A stretch of DNA of 64,000 bases from Epithemia pelagica (GCA_946965045.2 OX337239.1:62001-126000), one strand, 5' to 3'. Counted from the first letter of the stretch, positions 1-11,018 are shown. Notes: generated by a model not told the origin, from the sequence alone. Program-made: numbers and translations.

Positions 1-1616
1 GGCCAGACGCCTTCAGGACGAGAATTTCGCCTGCTTGAGGATGGACTGGAGGGTGGATGGTTTCTTGGGGCAGCGGCGGGTGGTACCGGAGGCAAGGCCA
101 GCTGTTCCTTGACAGCATTTTGAACCATACTAGCAATCTGCGCTTGGAGATCCACCGTTTCTTTTTCTTCCTCGGTTTCATTCTTGGCAAACTTCTTGAG
201 TTCTTTTGCTACAACCGAGGCCAATTGTCGTTTGACAGACTTGGAGCGCCCTCCTTTCTTGTCATTCGGATTGTTCTTCTTCTTCGAAGGATTGGCCTTA
301 CGCCATTCACGCAATTCATCTTTCTGCTCATCGGTTAGCTTGTCATACTCACTGGGAGTGTGATACCGAAGGTGGACACCCGTTTTGCCAATGCTTTGTT
401 TCTTGGCCACGGTAGTTGAACTCGCCTCAGCCATCCCAGGAGTGTCATCGACTTCAATGGATGAGATTTGCGCAGCGTTGCGCTTGTTGTTTGTTGCAGC
501 TGCCCGTTTCTTTGCAACAGGGTCATACGGCAGTAAGTGGGCAGCAGCCTTTTCAAACCTGTTGCGCATGCCATCAGGGTCGGTGTCAGTCCGAACACTG
601 GCCATGGCGGCTTGGAGTCCTGCATCGGCACATTGGATTCCATCAAGCAAGTACCCGACACGCGTGTGTTCATTGGGTAACTGGTAAGCAACATGTTCTG
701 CACATTGTTGCATGGAAACATATGCGTTTCTATGTTGTGCAATAAACCCTTCCAGTGGGAAACTGTTTTGGCCTTTCCAGACACGTGTGTGGAGCAGATC
801 ATCCTGACGCTTGATCTCGGCCTCCCACTTATCTTGACCCGCATATTGGCTGGTAAGGGCCAACCATGCGCCTCTTCCATCTTTATTACATTGATAAGGT
901 TTAATAGATGCTGCATACGTCGTCCCTCTAGTTGCTTCCTCCAGGTGGTAGTATACTGATCCATTGTCTTCTCTGTATAATTCGTGATCGTGTGATGCAC
1001 GGGCTACCAATTCCACTTCAATCGATCCGTATTCTGCAGAATGCGGCTTATTAGTGGCTTGTGGAGGAGGAACAACCGGCACATCGACTTCTTGCCGAAT
1101 CACATATGCCAATGGGATAGTCCTGACACCAATGATCCTGTGGAGGTAATCTTGGAACGCTTCGGTCCATTTGATAATTGGTAGTGCCTTGCTGATCTTC
1201 GGGACATCTGGGTCGTCTGAGTCCTTTCGAGCCTTCAACGCCTTCCATTGAACTTCAAAGTTCTTCATCACATGATTCCATCTCATATTAGGTTGGGTTA
1301 GGTCACGACCAACGGTGTTATAGTACCGCACTAGGTCACACGCCACAGTTAGACGATGTTGTGACTTGGCTCCAAATACGAACGGCGGTGTCGGAATTGT
1401 TGCACCAACAGCTGCCCCAGGGTTGGGATCTTGAACTCGTCCACCTGGTTTCCGTAGGTTGTCAGCAACCTGTTGAAGAGTCTCCTTGTCAAAGTCAGCT
1501 AGGTCAGGAATCGTCGCGATTCCTTCAACTTGAAGTTGAGCTACCGTCGGCTGGGGAATGCCCATTTGATCGGCATCTTGAAAGAAAGACGTCGTTTGGG
1601 CTGCAGTTAGTACCAT
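1..1616 (-). CDS. copia-type (CoDi-like) retrotransposon gag, 3' part beyond window
   Basis: A single open frame runs from an ATG at 1616 leftwards off the window edge, about 538 codons without a stop. It starts MVLTAAQTTSFFQD and contains YYNTVGRDLTQPNMRW, KISKALPIIKWTEAF, IPLAYVIRQEVDVP, ELVARASHDHELY, EEATRGTTYAASIKP and FIAQHRNAYVSMQQ. From memory these blocks are typical of the gag part of diatom Ty1/copia elements. The protein turns basic after about residue 440 (KKKNNPNDKKGGRSK), as expected for a nucleic-acid-binding region. Protease, integrase and reverse transcriptase would lie to the left, outside the window. It could also be a free-standing gag-like gene. The intact frame suggests a fairly young copy. 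Confidence 0.75.
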   Translation of the reverse strand, partial: MVLTAAQTTSFFQDADQMGIPQPTVAQLQVEGIATIPDLADFDKETLQQVADNLRKPGGRVQDPNPGAAVGATIPTPPFVFGAKSQHRLTVACDLVRYYNTVGRDLTQPNMRWNHVMKNFEVQWKALKARKDSDDPDVPKISKALPIIKWTEAFQDYLHRIIGVRTIPLAYVIRQEVDVPVVPPPQATNKPHSAEYGSIEVELVARASHDHELYREDNGSVYYHLEEATRGTTYAASIKPYQCNKDGRGAWLALTSQYAGQDKWEAEIKRQDDLLHTRVWKGQNSFPLEGFIAQHRNAYVSMQQCAEHVAYQLPNEHTRVGYLLDGIQCADAGLQAAMASVRTDTDPDGMRNRFEKAAAHLLPYDPVAKKRAAATNNKRNAAQISSIEVDDTPGMAEASSTTVAKKQSIGKTGVHLRYHTPSEYDKLTDEQKDELREWRKANPSKKKNNPNDKKGGRSKSVKRQLASVVAKELKKFAKNETEEEKETVDLQAQIASMVQNAVKEQLALPPVPPAAAPRNHPPSSPSSSRRNSRPEGVW

Positions 1617-2039
1617 GGTGATGTAGTTCACACGAAAAATCGGAACGAATGGGTCTGATAAACTGCTAAAAGTTCGCTATCAGAAAGATTATACGTTCAT
1701 TATCGATAAAGCTACCTTGGTTTACAGGTGGGAGTCGTACACAGCTCTCACCGAATTCGGCCACATAGCCGTGGTAGCTCAGACACATTTGTCGTTCATT
1801 GCCAAATATAGGCCACAATTTCAACACTTTCATCCTGTCCGTCACTCCTAGTCTCACTTCGTGATTCGGGCGATGATTGGAGTCACGAACGCGGATCACC
1901 ACACGACGCATACGCATCAAGGAACGGTCGAACCAAAAGATCCATCCTTCGATCGATCGATGGATAGAGAGAGAGACAGATTGAACGAATACTCTAGATC
2001 GACTCCAACTCCAGAAGTGACACCATTATCATTATCAAT
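1617..2039 (-). other. Leader of the gag element, possible PBS and LTR end, then argB 5' flank
   Basis: No gene is seen here. On the minus strand, 48 bp before the gag ATG, the sequence ends ...TTTTAGCA and is followed at 1663 to 1651 by GTTTATCAGACCC. This resembles a degenerate methionine-tRNA-type primer binding site next to an LTR ending in CA. The LTR start and target-site duplication could not be identified, so this is a weak call. The right part must also hold the promoter of the kinase gene that starts at 2040. Confidence 0.25.
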
Positions 2040-3609
2040 ATGAGGGTCTTCTTGGTCCCACTGTTTCTTCTTCTTGTGGTGGTGGTTTGGTTGGTGCTCC
2101 TCTCGACCGTCTCGGCCTGGATCTTGCCAGTGGGATCCAATCGACCGTACCACCACCATCGCCACCCACCAACCGTGTCGTCGTCGTCATTCTCCTTGGT
2201 ACCATTCGGTTCCCCTCGTCCCACCACTGCGACGCCTAGGTTCCTTCTCCAAGCCACCACTCAGAATGACCATGACAACGACGACGACCATGACGAGGAC
2301 CCGGACGATGCGGTGTGGAATCCGGACACCATTTTGCAAGTGGCAGCCGCCTTGCCTCAAGACGACAACAAGAACGACTCTGTCATTGTGGTGAAATATG
2401 GAGGCAATGCCATGACATCGCCGTCCTTGAAACAAGCCTTTTGTCACAATGTCGCCGCCTTGCAACGCTTGGGCTTTCGACTCGTGATTGTGCATGGCGG
2501 AGGACCGCAAATCAATCAGTTATTACAGCAACTCAACGTTACCTCCACCTTTTCTCCCACGACCGGCATGCGCATTTCCACTCCCGAAGTCGTCCAAGTG
2601 GCCGAACTGGTGCTGAGTGGCTCGGTCAATAAAGAATTGGTGGCCACGATTGGACAGTATGGCGGACGGGCCATTGGCGTATCGGGACGGGACCATTGGT
2701 TGTTGCAATGCACGGCGCAAGATGAAACCAATTTGGGCTTGGTCGGACACGTGGAGCACGTCAATGCCGAGTGTTTGCACGATTTGCTCAACATTGGTCT
2801 CATTCCCGTCGTGTCTCCCATTGGCACGGGTGTCAAACCCACCAGCAGCACGACACCACATTCCTCCAACAATCAAGAACCCCCCACGGCCTACAATGTC
2901 AATGCCGATGTGGCCGCCGGATGCATTGCCAGTGCCATGCACGCCAAGCAAGTGATTTTTTTGACCGACATTGCCGGAGTCTTGGACGCGGACGGCACGG
3001 TCCTGTCGGAATTGACGTTGCCGCAAGTCCAAACCTTGTTGGATACAAACGTGATTACCGGGGGCATGATTCGTACGTATCACTCTATTCTATTATTTGT
3101 GTGTGTGTTTTGGTGACTGTTGGTTTGGGAGAGAGTTTATTATTGTGTGTGTGTGCGGTTGCTATAGTTTTGTGTCTCCTTGTCGTCCCCTTGTCGATCG
3201 ATTGTGGTGTCGGGACCGTGTCCTTCTCGGTCCTTCTCACACACACACAATCCTCCTACGTGTCGATTGCCGTTTGGTGGTTTGTGGTTGGTACCCATTC
3301 GTCTCACATATGGACTCTCGCGGTCTCTCTCTCTCTTTCTCTTTTTCTTTCTATTTGGTTGTATTGGATTGGATTGGTTGGTTTCAATTCCATCGTGGTT
3401 CCTTCCTTTCCAATGCAGCCAAAATCTCGTATGCCACCACGGCCGTCGAACAAGGCGTAGAATCGGCCGTCATTTTGGATGGTCGCGTCCCCCATGCCTT
3501 GTTGAAACAAGTCGTGTGGTCGTCCTCGTCGTCCAAGAATACGGGAGGAACCGTCATTACCTCGTCGTCCAGCAAAGACAACAACAACAACAACAAGAAT
3601 GAGGAATAG
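2040..3609 (+). CDS. argB: N-acetylglutamate kinase, plastid-targeted
   Basis: This enzyme phosphorylates N-acetyl-L-glutamate in the second step of arginine/ornithine synthesis. Exons are 2040..3072 and 3419..3609. The intron has a GTACGT donor and a TGCAG acceptor. Splicing joins GGMI to PKISYATTAVEQGV, restoring the family motif, and gives about 407 aa. Family motifs seen are VIVVKYGGNAM (phosphate-binding start), VIVHGGGPQINQLL, GLVGHVEHVNAE, AYNVNADVAAGCIASAM (N-acetylglutamate pocket), VIFLTDIAGVL and AVILDGRVPHALL. The N-terminus has a hydrophobic signal segment ending VSAW, a diatom bipartite plastid presequence motif, followed by a Ser/Pro/His-rich linker up to about residue 100. The C-terminal tail after HALLKQVVW is Ser/Asn-rich and lacks a standard ending. 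It stands alone between a retroelement and a repeat-bearing spacer. Confidence 0.93.
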
Positions 3610-3766
3610 AAGAAACAACAACAACAAGAACAAATCAATAGAGAGACGACACTCGACACAGTATCCATCTAGTATTGACTGATTGATCGAGAGACGAGGA
3701 AATGAGAGTGGAACCCATCGATCCAACCATGCGGGCCGTCCGTTTGTGGAACAAGTGCCATTGTGG

Positions 3767-3890
3767 TTCCGTGGAGGAGGGACGACACGACACACAACAG
3801 GACCCTCTCCGCAGTCTCATCCCATCATCCATTGTTGTAGTAGTAATAGTAGTTGTACGAGAGTCGTAGTACGAAACTGCGGCTTGGCCC
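3767..3890. repeat. Dispersed repeat, copy A (partner near 6500)
   Basis: Both copies begin CCGTGGAGGAG(G/C)GACGAC and share ACGACACGACACAC, then a TAGTAG- or TCGTCGT-rich middle, and end with GAGTCGTAGTACGAAAC followed by CGGCT. They lie about 2.7 kb apart and flank the secreted protein gene. Read on the minus strand both encode a VSYYDS-like peptide, so they could be relics of one short coding element. Confidence 0.5.
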
Positions 3891-4085
3891 GTTGTGTCTG
3901 TAGCGTTCTTGTATGGTGCACGACGACAACCACCACCAGCACCACGGTCGAATCGAGTTCTTGGCAAGAGTGGTAACGTGTCTCCATTTTCTCGCTCTCC
4001 GAGCAGGCTCGTGGTTTCTCGCAGCCGCACCTCCATCGGTGGGAGGTGGATGTGGCGTGGTCCTGCGTTGGATGCCTGGGAGGGC

Positions 4086-4268
4086 CCATGCACGGAATTC
4101 TCCTGCGAATGAGATCCTTCTCTCTCTGTGTGGGGCGCCGCGGTCACCATTTCTTCCCTGCTCATGGAACAGGCCATGCACGGAATTCTCCAGCGAATGA
4201 GATCCCTCTCATTCTTTGTGGTGGGGTGCCGTGGTTACCATTCCTTCCTTGCTCACAGAACAGGCCAC
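4086..4268. repeat. Imperfect tandem repeat, about 88 bp, two copies plus a partial
   Basis: CCATGCACGGAATTCTCC occurs at 4086 and 4174, each followed by GCGAATGAGATCC, a pyrimidine-rich tract and a GGGGYGCCGYGGT..CCAT stretch. A third partial unit starts near 4265 (CAGGCCACTG). Units differ by substitutions and small indels. Confidence 0.7.
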
Positions 4269-4992
4269 TGTCCATTCCTTTTGCTGCCAGGACTCTTTTT
4301 CGCTTTCTTCCTCCCAGCCGCACTGTTCTCTACTTCGTATCGACTGCTGCGGTCCGCTCTACAGACAACCTCGTATACAGTCTTTGTTCGGTACCCAAGA
4401 TTCCCAACAATGACTCCATGACAAACAGCTGCAGATCTGATGCAGCATGATGTGTAGCAAGGAGGAGGCAGGAGTCTGGTTTGGACTTTTTGGTGTCATT
4501 GTGTGCCGGAACAAAAAAGTGAAGGAGGATCAAAAAGGTTCACGATTTTGTAAGACTGTTGCAGAATGTTTCGTTGAAAAAGCCTGCGGGCTAGTTCCAT
4601 GTAGAGCTGGAAATAGCAATAATAATAAGATACTCCGTTTGGGTTTGGGGCTAATCTGATGTACTCTGTCTCTGTAGTCTCTAGCTAGAAGAGGGTCCAA
4701 GCAACGGATTTGAAACGACTGGCTCGCGGGCTCTGCAATTTCTGTGCGATAGAAAAAGCGACTGCGCGTACGCATGTGTGGAGACTCTCGGAAGTAGATC
4801 TAAAACTCGGAAGCAAAAGCAAAGGGTGGCTTTGACACGACAGAACAAGATCCACCCTTTAGTTACAAACAGCACACGATTTGTGGGACAGAGGAACAAC
4901 TTGTTATAACAATGAGGGATGAGTTATGCTCATAAAATTGCAAACTCAATCGCAAGAGCAAGCCGAGATCACCACCATCTTCTCCGTTTATC

Positions 4993-5778
4993 ATGTTGAC
5001 TTCCCTACTCGCCGTGTTCTTTTTCGCTGTCGTTGCGCCCATGTCTACCGTCGTTGTTACCGCGGAGATTCAAGGCAATGTCACTTGGGCGGATATCACC
5101 AACAAGGATGAATGTGACGTTTTAAGCGCTACGTGGAGGTCGACCTGTACCACGGAAGGCAACACTCGCCGCCACCTACGTCGCACCGCCGTCCGATCAG
5201 ATGGTGGTGTCCGCGGCACGCGCCGTCGCGATCTTTCGAGCAATGGCATCAAAACGAGAGTCTTGAAGGGCTCGAAGAAGGGCTCGAAGAAGGGCAAGGG
5301 AGGTCTGACCGGAAAACAGGTGGAAGGAACGTTGGAATTTAAGGCGGAGGAAGGAACGTTGGAATTTGCTTTTTTCGAGGGAACCAACTTTTTCGACCCC
5401 ATCAACTGCGGTGTTCCGGCAGATGCCGGTCCCCAGCCTTTGACTGTGGTACAGGATCCGGATGTCGGGGGCTCTGTGGAATTCCTAATGAGCGATAATA
5501 TATCTGCTTCCATTTTGGTGGATATCGATGAAACCAGTATTACCATTCAGGAACCCATTCTCAAAGATCCTTTTGAGGCCAACGACTGGGAGATTATCTT
5601 GGATTTTCAAGATTTAGACAAGGACAAAATTGAGAATGTGATTATTGTTACGGATACATTTGACGGCGGAGTTACGGTCAGTTTCACCGACACGACCATC
5701 ACCATCTTGCCTCCGCCTTTTGGTTTCTCTCTCGACGGTGACGACGAAGTCACCCTTGACGTTGAACTTGGAAAGTAA
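4993..5778 (+). CDS. Secreted protein with Lys/Ser/Gly-rich segment, unknown function
   Basis: The product is 261 aa. Residues 1 to 24 form a clear signal peptide (MLTSLLAVFFFAVVAPMSTVVVTA). A basic stretch (RRHLRRTAVR, RGTRRRDLSS) is followed at about 91 to 104 by LKGSKKGSKKGKGG. An acidic beta-rich half (about 105 to 261) starts with a short internal repeat, EGTLEFKAEEGTLEF, and contains one Cys besides two near the N-terminus. No known family is recognised. The short GSKKGSKKG cluster resembles lysine clusters in diatom silica-associated proteins (known in silaffins and cingulins), but here it is brief and the rest of the protein is not low-complexity. A role in the cell wall or extracellular matrix is possible but inferred. 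The signal-peptide ATG is the natural start. Confidence 0.75.
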   Translation: MLTSLLAVFFFAVVAPMSTVVVTAEIQGNVTWADITNKDECDVLSATWRSTCTTEGNTRRHLRRTAVRSDGGVRGTRRRDLSSNGIKTRVLKGSKKGSKKGKGGLTGKQVEGTLEFKAEEGTLEFAFFEGTNFFDPINCGVPADAGPQPLTVVQDPDVGGSVEFLMSDNISASILVDIDETSITIQEPILKDPFEANDWEIILDFQDLDKDKIENVIIVTDTFDGGVTVSFTDTTITILPPPFGFSLDGDDEVTLDVELGK

Positions 5779-7076
5779 ATCGAGTGAGAATTAAAAAACA
5801 CGTTCGGAGACACGAGGAAGATAAGGAGTGAAAAGCATCTATCGAAAAGAGAGAGAGAAAAAAAGGCCGTAAAAGATAGGTAGATTGATCAAATGAATAA
5901 TACCGGCCATCTGTCATGTGCACAAGAATACAAAACAAGAACCCAATAAATACAGTGTCTGTAGGTTGTACGTTCCGGCTCGTTTCCCGAACCTTTCTCC
6001 GCCTTGTCCTCCGATAATACAGATTGATACAATCGACGTCGATATCGTAGTTTATGGGCCACACCTATCCCATACTGTTCTACAGGAATCTGTACGGTTG
6101 ACAATCCTCCACTGTCGTCAAACGTCTTCACAGCACACATGGTAGGTACGCCAGAGCCCATGGACCTTGAAGGACGGTAACGTAAATCTGTGCGATTGAA
6201 AATCTGTTCCATTGTCACCACTGTCTTGACAACACACACGGTACCCCAGATCCAATCGATACGGACGGTACTAGAAGAGTTTTTCTCCGTATGGACGCGT
6301 GTGACAAGGAGGAGAGGCTCTTGGACCAATGGTTGTGCTCCTGGCATTTGGCAGCGGCGCGTGGATACAATCGAGTAAAATAGGATAGTAGGCCAAAAGG
6401 TGGCACGGTCTGTGTTCCGTTGCGGGCATTCCGGACGACTGTATACCAACCGTCCGTGCGAGTGGGTCGTTGTTTGTGGGTGGAGAGAAGTATCCTTGTT
6501 CCCGTGGAGGAGCGACGACGACACGACACACCAGAACCCATCCTCCTCCTCTCATTTGTCGTCGTCGTAGTTGTTCTTGTTGCTGTTGTTGTACTGTAGA
6601 GTCGTAGTACGAAACCACGGCTGCGTTGCCAGTTGCTGGTCCATGTTGTGTGTGGTCTCCCAGTCTTCTTTTTCTTCTTTGTCTTGTTCTTCACCCACAA
6701 TCGACTACACGTAGCTACTAGCTAGCTGTAGAGGTGGGAGAGAGTGTGCGGTTTCTTTCCGTCTCGGTCCGTCTAGTGATTCGGAAAAACAACACCCAAC
6801 CAACAACACTACTACGGCTCTACAGGCGATTGAACGGAACGGAACGAGTTGTTGTGGCGTGGTGGTGACTCGTGTCTTTCCTTCTCACAGTCTCGGTCGT
6901 TTCTGCAACGACTGGACCGTTTGGGGAGAGAGTGTGTGAGTGACAGAGTGAGAGAGAGGGGCCTTGCGGCTGCGGCTTGCTACTGGTGGCTGCTGCTTTG
7001 GGTTTTTGAAAGCCAGCACTCTTGACAACAACAACAAACAGAATCACAAATTCACACATCTCTGGAACTCATCATC
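5779..7076. other. Gene-free spacer
   Basis: Minus-strand open frames of 100 to 200 codons exist (for example 5889 to 6524) but show no family features and overlap each other, so none is called. The spacer holds the partner of the 3767 repeat at about 6500..6640, and a hairpin-like CTAC..GTAGCTACTAGCTAGC..GTAG sequence at about 6704..6731. Confidence 0.55.
6500..6640. repeat. Dispersed repeat, copy B (partner 3767)
   Basis: This copy matches 3767..3890 in order: CCGTGGAGGAG, ACGACACGACACAC, a pyrimidine/TCG-rich middle, then GAGTCGTAGTACGAAAC and CGGCT. Confidence 0.5.
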
Positions 7077-10000
7077 ATGTCTTCGATTGATTATTGGCCC
7101 CATCCGACACACTTGGACGATCCCTGGCATGGGCCCTTGTGGACGGCCTACGGCGCCGCCGTCTTGACAATGAGTGTGTATTCCCTCAACAAGCTGCGAC
7201 ACTTGGTCGTTGCCTTGTATGCCATTTTGAGGCGTCTTGCCGTCCGGACGGCAGCCACAACCACAAGAAGTCAAAGTGGACCCCAACGACGACGACAATC
7301 ATGGTCCGACGGCCGTGGAGGAGGGACGGATTCGGCTCGTCCCCCCAAACGACAACCACCACACAAACGACAATAAGGACGACGATTCCTGTTGGTTGCC
7401 CCATGTCACGGTGCAAATTTGTACCTACAATGAAGGCGATGTCATTCGCGAGACCATTGCTGCCGCCAGTCAATTGGACTGGCCCCTGTCGAAATTGACC
7501 ATTCACGTCTTGGACGATTCCACAAATCAGGCGAGCATGGAAATTGTCGAGCACGCCGTCCAGGAATGGCGTCAGTTACGACCCGGTTTGGACTTATGTC
7601 GACGAACCCGACCGACCCTACACGGCTACAAGGCGGGCAATTTGCGGCATCACTGTTCGGCCATTCAAGGTGATTTGGTGGCCTATTTTGATGCCGATCA
7701 TCGTCCCGAAGCCACCTTTTTGCGCGTCACCATTCCCTACTTTTATCATGGCGACGGCACGTTCAATCCCAACATTGGTTTGGTTCAAACGCCCTGGGCC
7801 TATGACAATACCCATTATAGTCTCTTGACCGAAAGTGGTACGTCGAATTGTCGTGGTCGTGTTGGTGTCGTTCGTGTGGTGGTCGGTTGTCGAATCGATT
7901 AGAATATGAGATTCAGTGTGTGTGTGTGTGTACATGTATATGTACGGTTGTGGTGGTGTTTGGCCCGGCTGTATGTGTCGAGAGAAGGATTGTCCAACAA
8001 CCATCAAAACAACGAGCGCGAGACTGCAAGTGTTGTTTAGTTTGGTGCAGTTTGTGGTGGTTTCTCGGCGGCACCACACGGATTGGCGGCCCTCCCTTTT
8101 GTTGTCGTTGTTGTCGTTGTTGTCGTTGTTGTTGTTGTTGTCATTTATTCCTGATTGGATCCGACTCACTCTCTCTCTCTCTCTCTCTCTCTCTCGTTCG
8201 GCATGGTTTACTCACACACTATACTCTGTCCTTTCTGTGGATGGCTCGATCGACACGCACGCACAAACACGCATTTTCTCTCTCTCTCTCTTGTCCTCTC
8301 AATTTCGACTCTTGTTGGTTGATTGGTTCATTGCAATTTGCCAGACGCGCTCTTGTTGGATACGCATCATGTGGTGGAACAAACGGGTCGAGCCTATGCG
8401 CACAAGGTCTTTGGCTTTAATGGAACGGGCGGGGTGTGGAATCGTCACGCCCTCGAGGCGGCGGGAGGATGGACGTGGGATACCGTAACCGAAGACGCGG
8501 CCGTTTCGTATGTGGCCCATTTACACGGCTATGAGTTTGTCTACACGTACCAGCATCCCCAATTGTTGGAAATTCCCAATACCATTACCGCCAATGTCCA
8601 ACAAAAACATCGGTGGACCAAGGGCTTTTTTCAAGTTTTGCGATTGTACTATGGTCCCCAACTTTGGGGCAAGGCCTCGTGGCATGTCCAATTCGAAGCC
8701 TGGATGCACTTGACGGCCGCCCTCCAATCGTGGTGTACCCTCGTGGCCTTGGTCCTGTTTCCCCTCGTCGTCTTGCATGGCATGAACCCGGACCATACAA
8801 CGACCACGTGGATCAAGTACCGGTCCTACTTCTTGACGCTGGAACCAATCGTCACGGCCATTGTGGTCGTGTATACCAAACCGGCCGGGAGCAATGGACA
8901 TTATCAAAGTTTTTGGCAACGCACCCAACGACTGCTGCTCATTGCTCCAGCCTTTTCGTACAAGTGTGGCATGGTCGTCTTTGAAACTCGTGCCGTCCTG
9001 GCGGGATTGGCCTCGAACGATGCCACCTTTTGGACGACGCCCAAAGTGGGAAGCAGCAACAACATCAGTAGTAGCAGTAGTAGTACGACGACATCCACAA
9101 TCAGCCACAGCACCCTCCAGACGACGCACCACAAACTGGAAGATCCCGACCAGACGACGACGGTCCAACGTCCCCGTCGTCGCTTGCCGTCCTTCAATGT
9201 CGTGAATAAGGATTGGACCGACGATTTGTGTTGTGTGATTGGCATTGTCTTGGGACTGGAACGCTTGTGCTTTGTCGTGGGCTTTGATTTGCACTACACC
9301 AGTGATACCTTTGTGCGCTTCTTTCTTCGCTGCGTTAATTTATTCTTGTGGGTCAGTCTCTTGTGGGTCAATACGTGTTTTTGGATTGAAAAACACAAGT
9401 GTTGGTTGTGTCAAAAGCTCTTGTGTGCCACGTCGGCCACCCGCCAAACGGCCAAAAAGACACCCTACGCCTTGTTTTTGTGTTGCAGTCTCGTGACCTT
9501 ATACAAGGGACCCTTGGAATTGCATCACTATGGACTCTTGGAACACTATGGCATGGATGGCTGGAACAGCAACAACTCTTACCACAACAACAACAACGAG
9601 GAAGATACCAGTTGGATTTCGCGCACCGCCTTGCAAGCCGATCAACCCTGGTCCTGTCCACCCCAGGCGCCGCACTCATTGGCCAAACCACGAACGCCTC
9701 TTGTGGTCGTGTCCTTGTCACCATCCATGTCGGCTTTGTCATTGGGGACCGAGGAGGACTCTCTTACCGTCCGCAGTAGCAGCAGCGGCAGCAGAAGTAG
9801 TACGGATTGGGTACTGGGATTCTTGCAAGAACTCAACGAGGAGACCATGACACGCAATCCGCATCATCATCGTCATCATGCCTCTGTACAAATCCAAACC
9901 TTTAGTACTCCCATGTTCCAGGCCGCACCAACCACGGGCAAGTCCACAACCAGAAATGACCAAGCAGAAGACGACCAAGTCTTGTCCGACTGGAAACGGG

Positions 10001-10747
10001 AATTGTGGCATGCCTGCTATTCCAACACGACCAACTCGAGCGGTTTCAACAAGACGATACAAGAGGCACATAGCGAACACGTCGCCCGTCTCCAAGATCT
10101 ATGGGCCCATCGTCAGGAACGACCGTTGGAATGGTTGGACTTTGTTCGTCGCATCCCGTCGACCTATGTTCAACAGTATTTTACAGTCCAAGTGAATCGT
10201 CCCGACTCATTCGAATCTCTTTCAACGAATGATAATACTCTAGTGTCGCTGAACCAATTGATTCAGCACGAGGCACACTTTCCCGGCGCCAAGTACATTT
10301 TTGTGTGGCAACGACGCATGATAGAAACGTATATTGCCACCATGGTGGATGCCACCAAGAATGCAACGATTACCATGGACAAGGACCATTTCGAACAATG
10401 GCTGATCGAGGAACGTGACTATTACCAACGACTCTATTCGGCATTGGAAGAACAACACATTTCCTACCACGCGTTGGAATATGGACGTGACTTCTCCACT
10501 GCCACTGCGATTGACCAAACGGCAGCCCGTTTGGAATCCTTCTTGGGTGTGGAACCCTCCGTGACAACCAACACGACGTCGTCGTCGTCCTCCACCTTTC
10601 GGCGACGGATTAAACAACTTTTACCACCGCATCGTCGTCGTACCCCAGGAATTGCGAGACATGGTGTCCAATTGGGACGCGGTCGTGCAGTGGGGATATG
10701 GAACCACGCGAGATACCGTATGGCCCAATCTATTTCCAAGGACTTGA
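7077..10747 (+). CDS. Processive GT2 glycosyltransferase (CslA/mannan-synthase-like) with sulfotransferase-like C-terminal half
   Basis: About 1040 aa. The first exon (from 7077) encodes a membrane segment near residues 23 to 50. The catalytic part shows LPHVTVQICTYNEGDVI, VLDDSTN, GYKAGNL, FDADHRP (DxD), GFNGTGGVWNRHALEAAGGW, TEDAAV and QQKHRWTKGF, in the order expected for membrane GT2 synthases making beta-mannan or glucomannan. Intron 7838..8344 (GTACGT...CCAG) joins LLTES to DALLLDTHH. Several membrane helices follow (about 8690 to 9510). A Ser/Asn-rich linker then leads to about 9960..10747 (KYIFVWQRRMIETYIATMV, YYQRLYSALEE, YHALEYGRDFS, ARLESFLGV), which looks like the C-terminal half of sulfotransferases. 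A typical 5'-phosphosulfate loop is not seen. Frame changes are needed near 7205 to 7260 and near 10565 to 10595. After the second the frame reads FGDGLNNFYHRIVVVPQELRDMVSNWDAV and stops at 10747. Confidence 0.8.
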
Positions 10748-11018
10748 ATGTGCTGCCTAGTTGCTTCATGGTATCTTTTGTTTGTGTTCGCTTCCAACAA
10801 GAAAGTCATAGCATTTGGTATTCTGTTCGTCTCGTGAGATCGGCCAGCGATCATTGTCTTTCATGGGGCGGGCGTGCTCGCAGCGTGGTACGACCCACTC
10901 AGATCGGGTTTTTATGCGAAGATGAAAGAATTGGACCGTCTCTCGTCTCCTCGATGAGGACCACACGAGAAAATCTGTCTCCCTTGCCAGCAGTTCTATC
11001 AACAGAACATAATTTAAA
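10748..11018 (+). promoter_or_regulatory. Upstream block of kelch gene K1
   Basis: This 271-bp interval contains elements also found before K3 and K5: GTGAGATCGGCCAGCGATC at 10834..10852, the 17-mer GCGTGCTCGCAGCGTGG at 10872..10888, a GAATTGGAC block near 10929, and a CAACAGAACATA element near 11001 just before the ATG. Conserved position and order suggest promoter and 5' UTR sequence. The GT2 frame stays open by chance into this block (to 11022). Confidence 0.55.

Larger units (their letters stand above)
3610..4992. other. Gene-free spacer with short repeats
   Basis: No convincing gene is seen. The stretch holds one member of a dispersed repeat pair (3767..3890) and an imperfect 88-bp tandem repeat (4086..4268), both listed separately. 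The right end must carry the promoter of the secreted protein gene starting at 4993. Confidence 0.6.

Noticed and set aside
3635-4181. Minus-strand frames of 118 to 180 codons
   Set aside because: They overlap tandem and dispersed repeats, and composition is not protein-like beyond a short VSYYDS string.
5889-6700. Minus-strand frames of 160 to 211 codons in the spacer before GT2
   Set aside because: Three overlapping frames with no domain, splice or targeting features.
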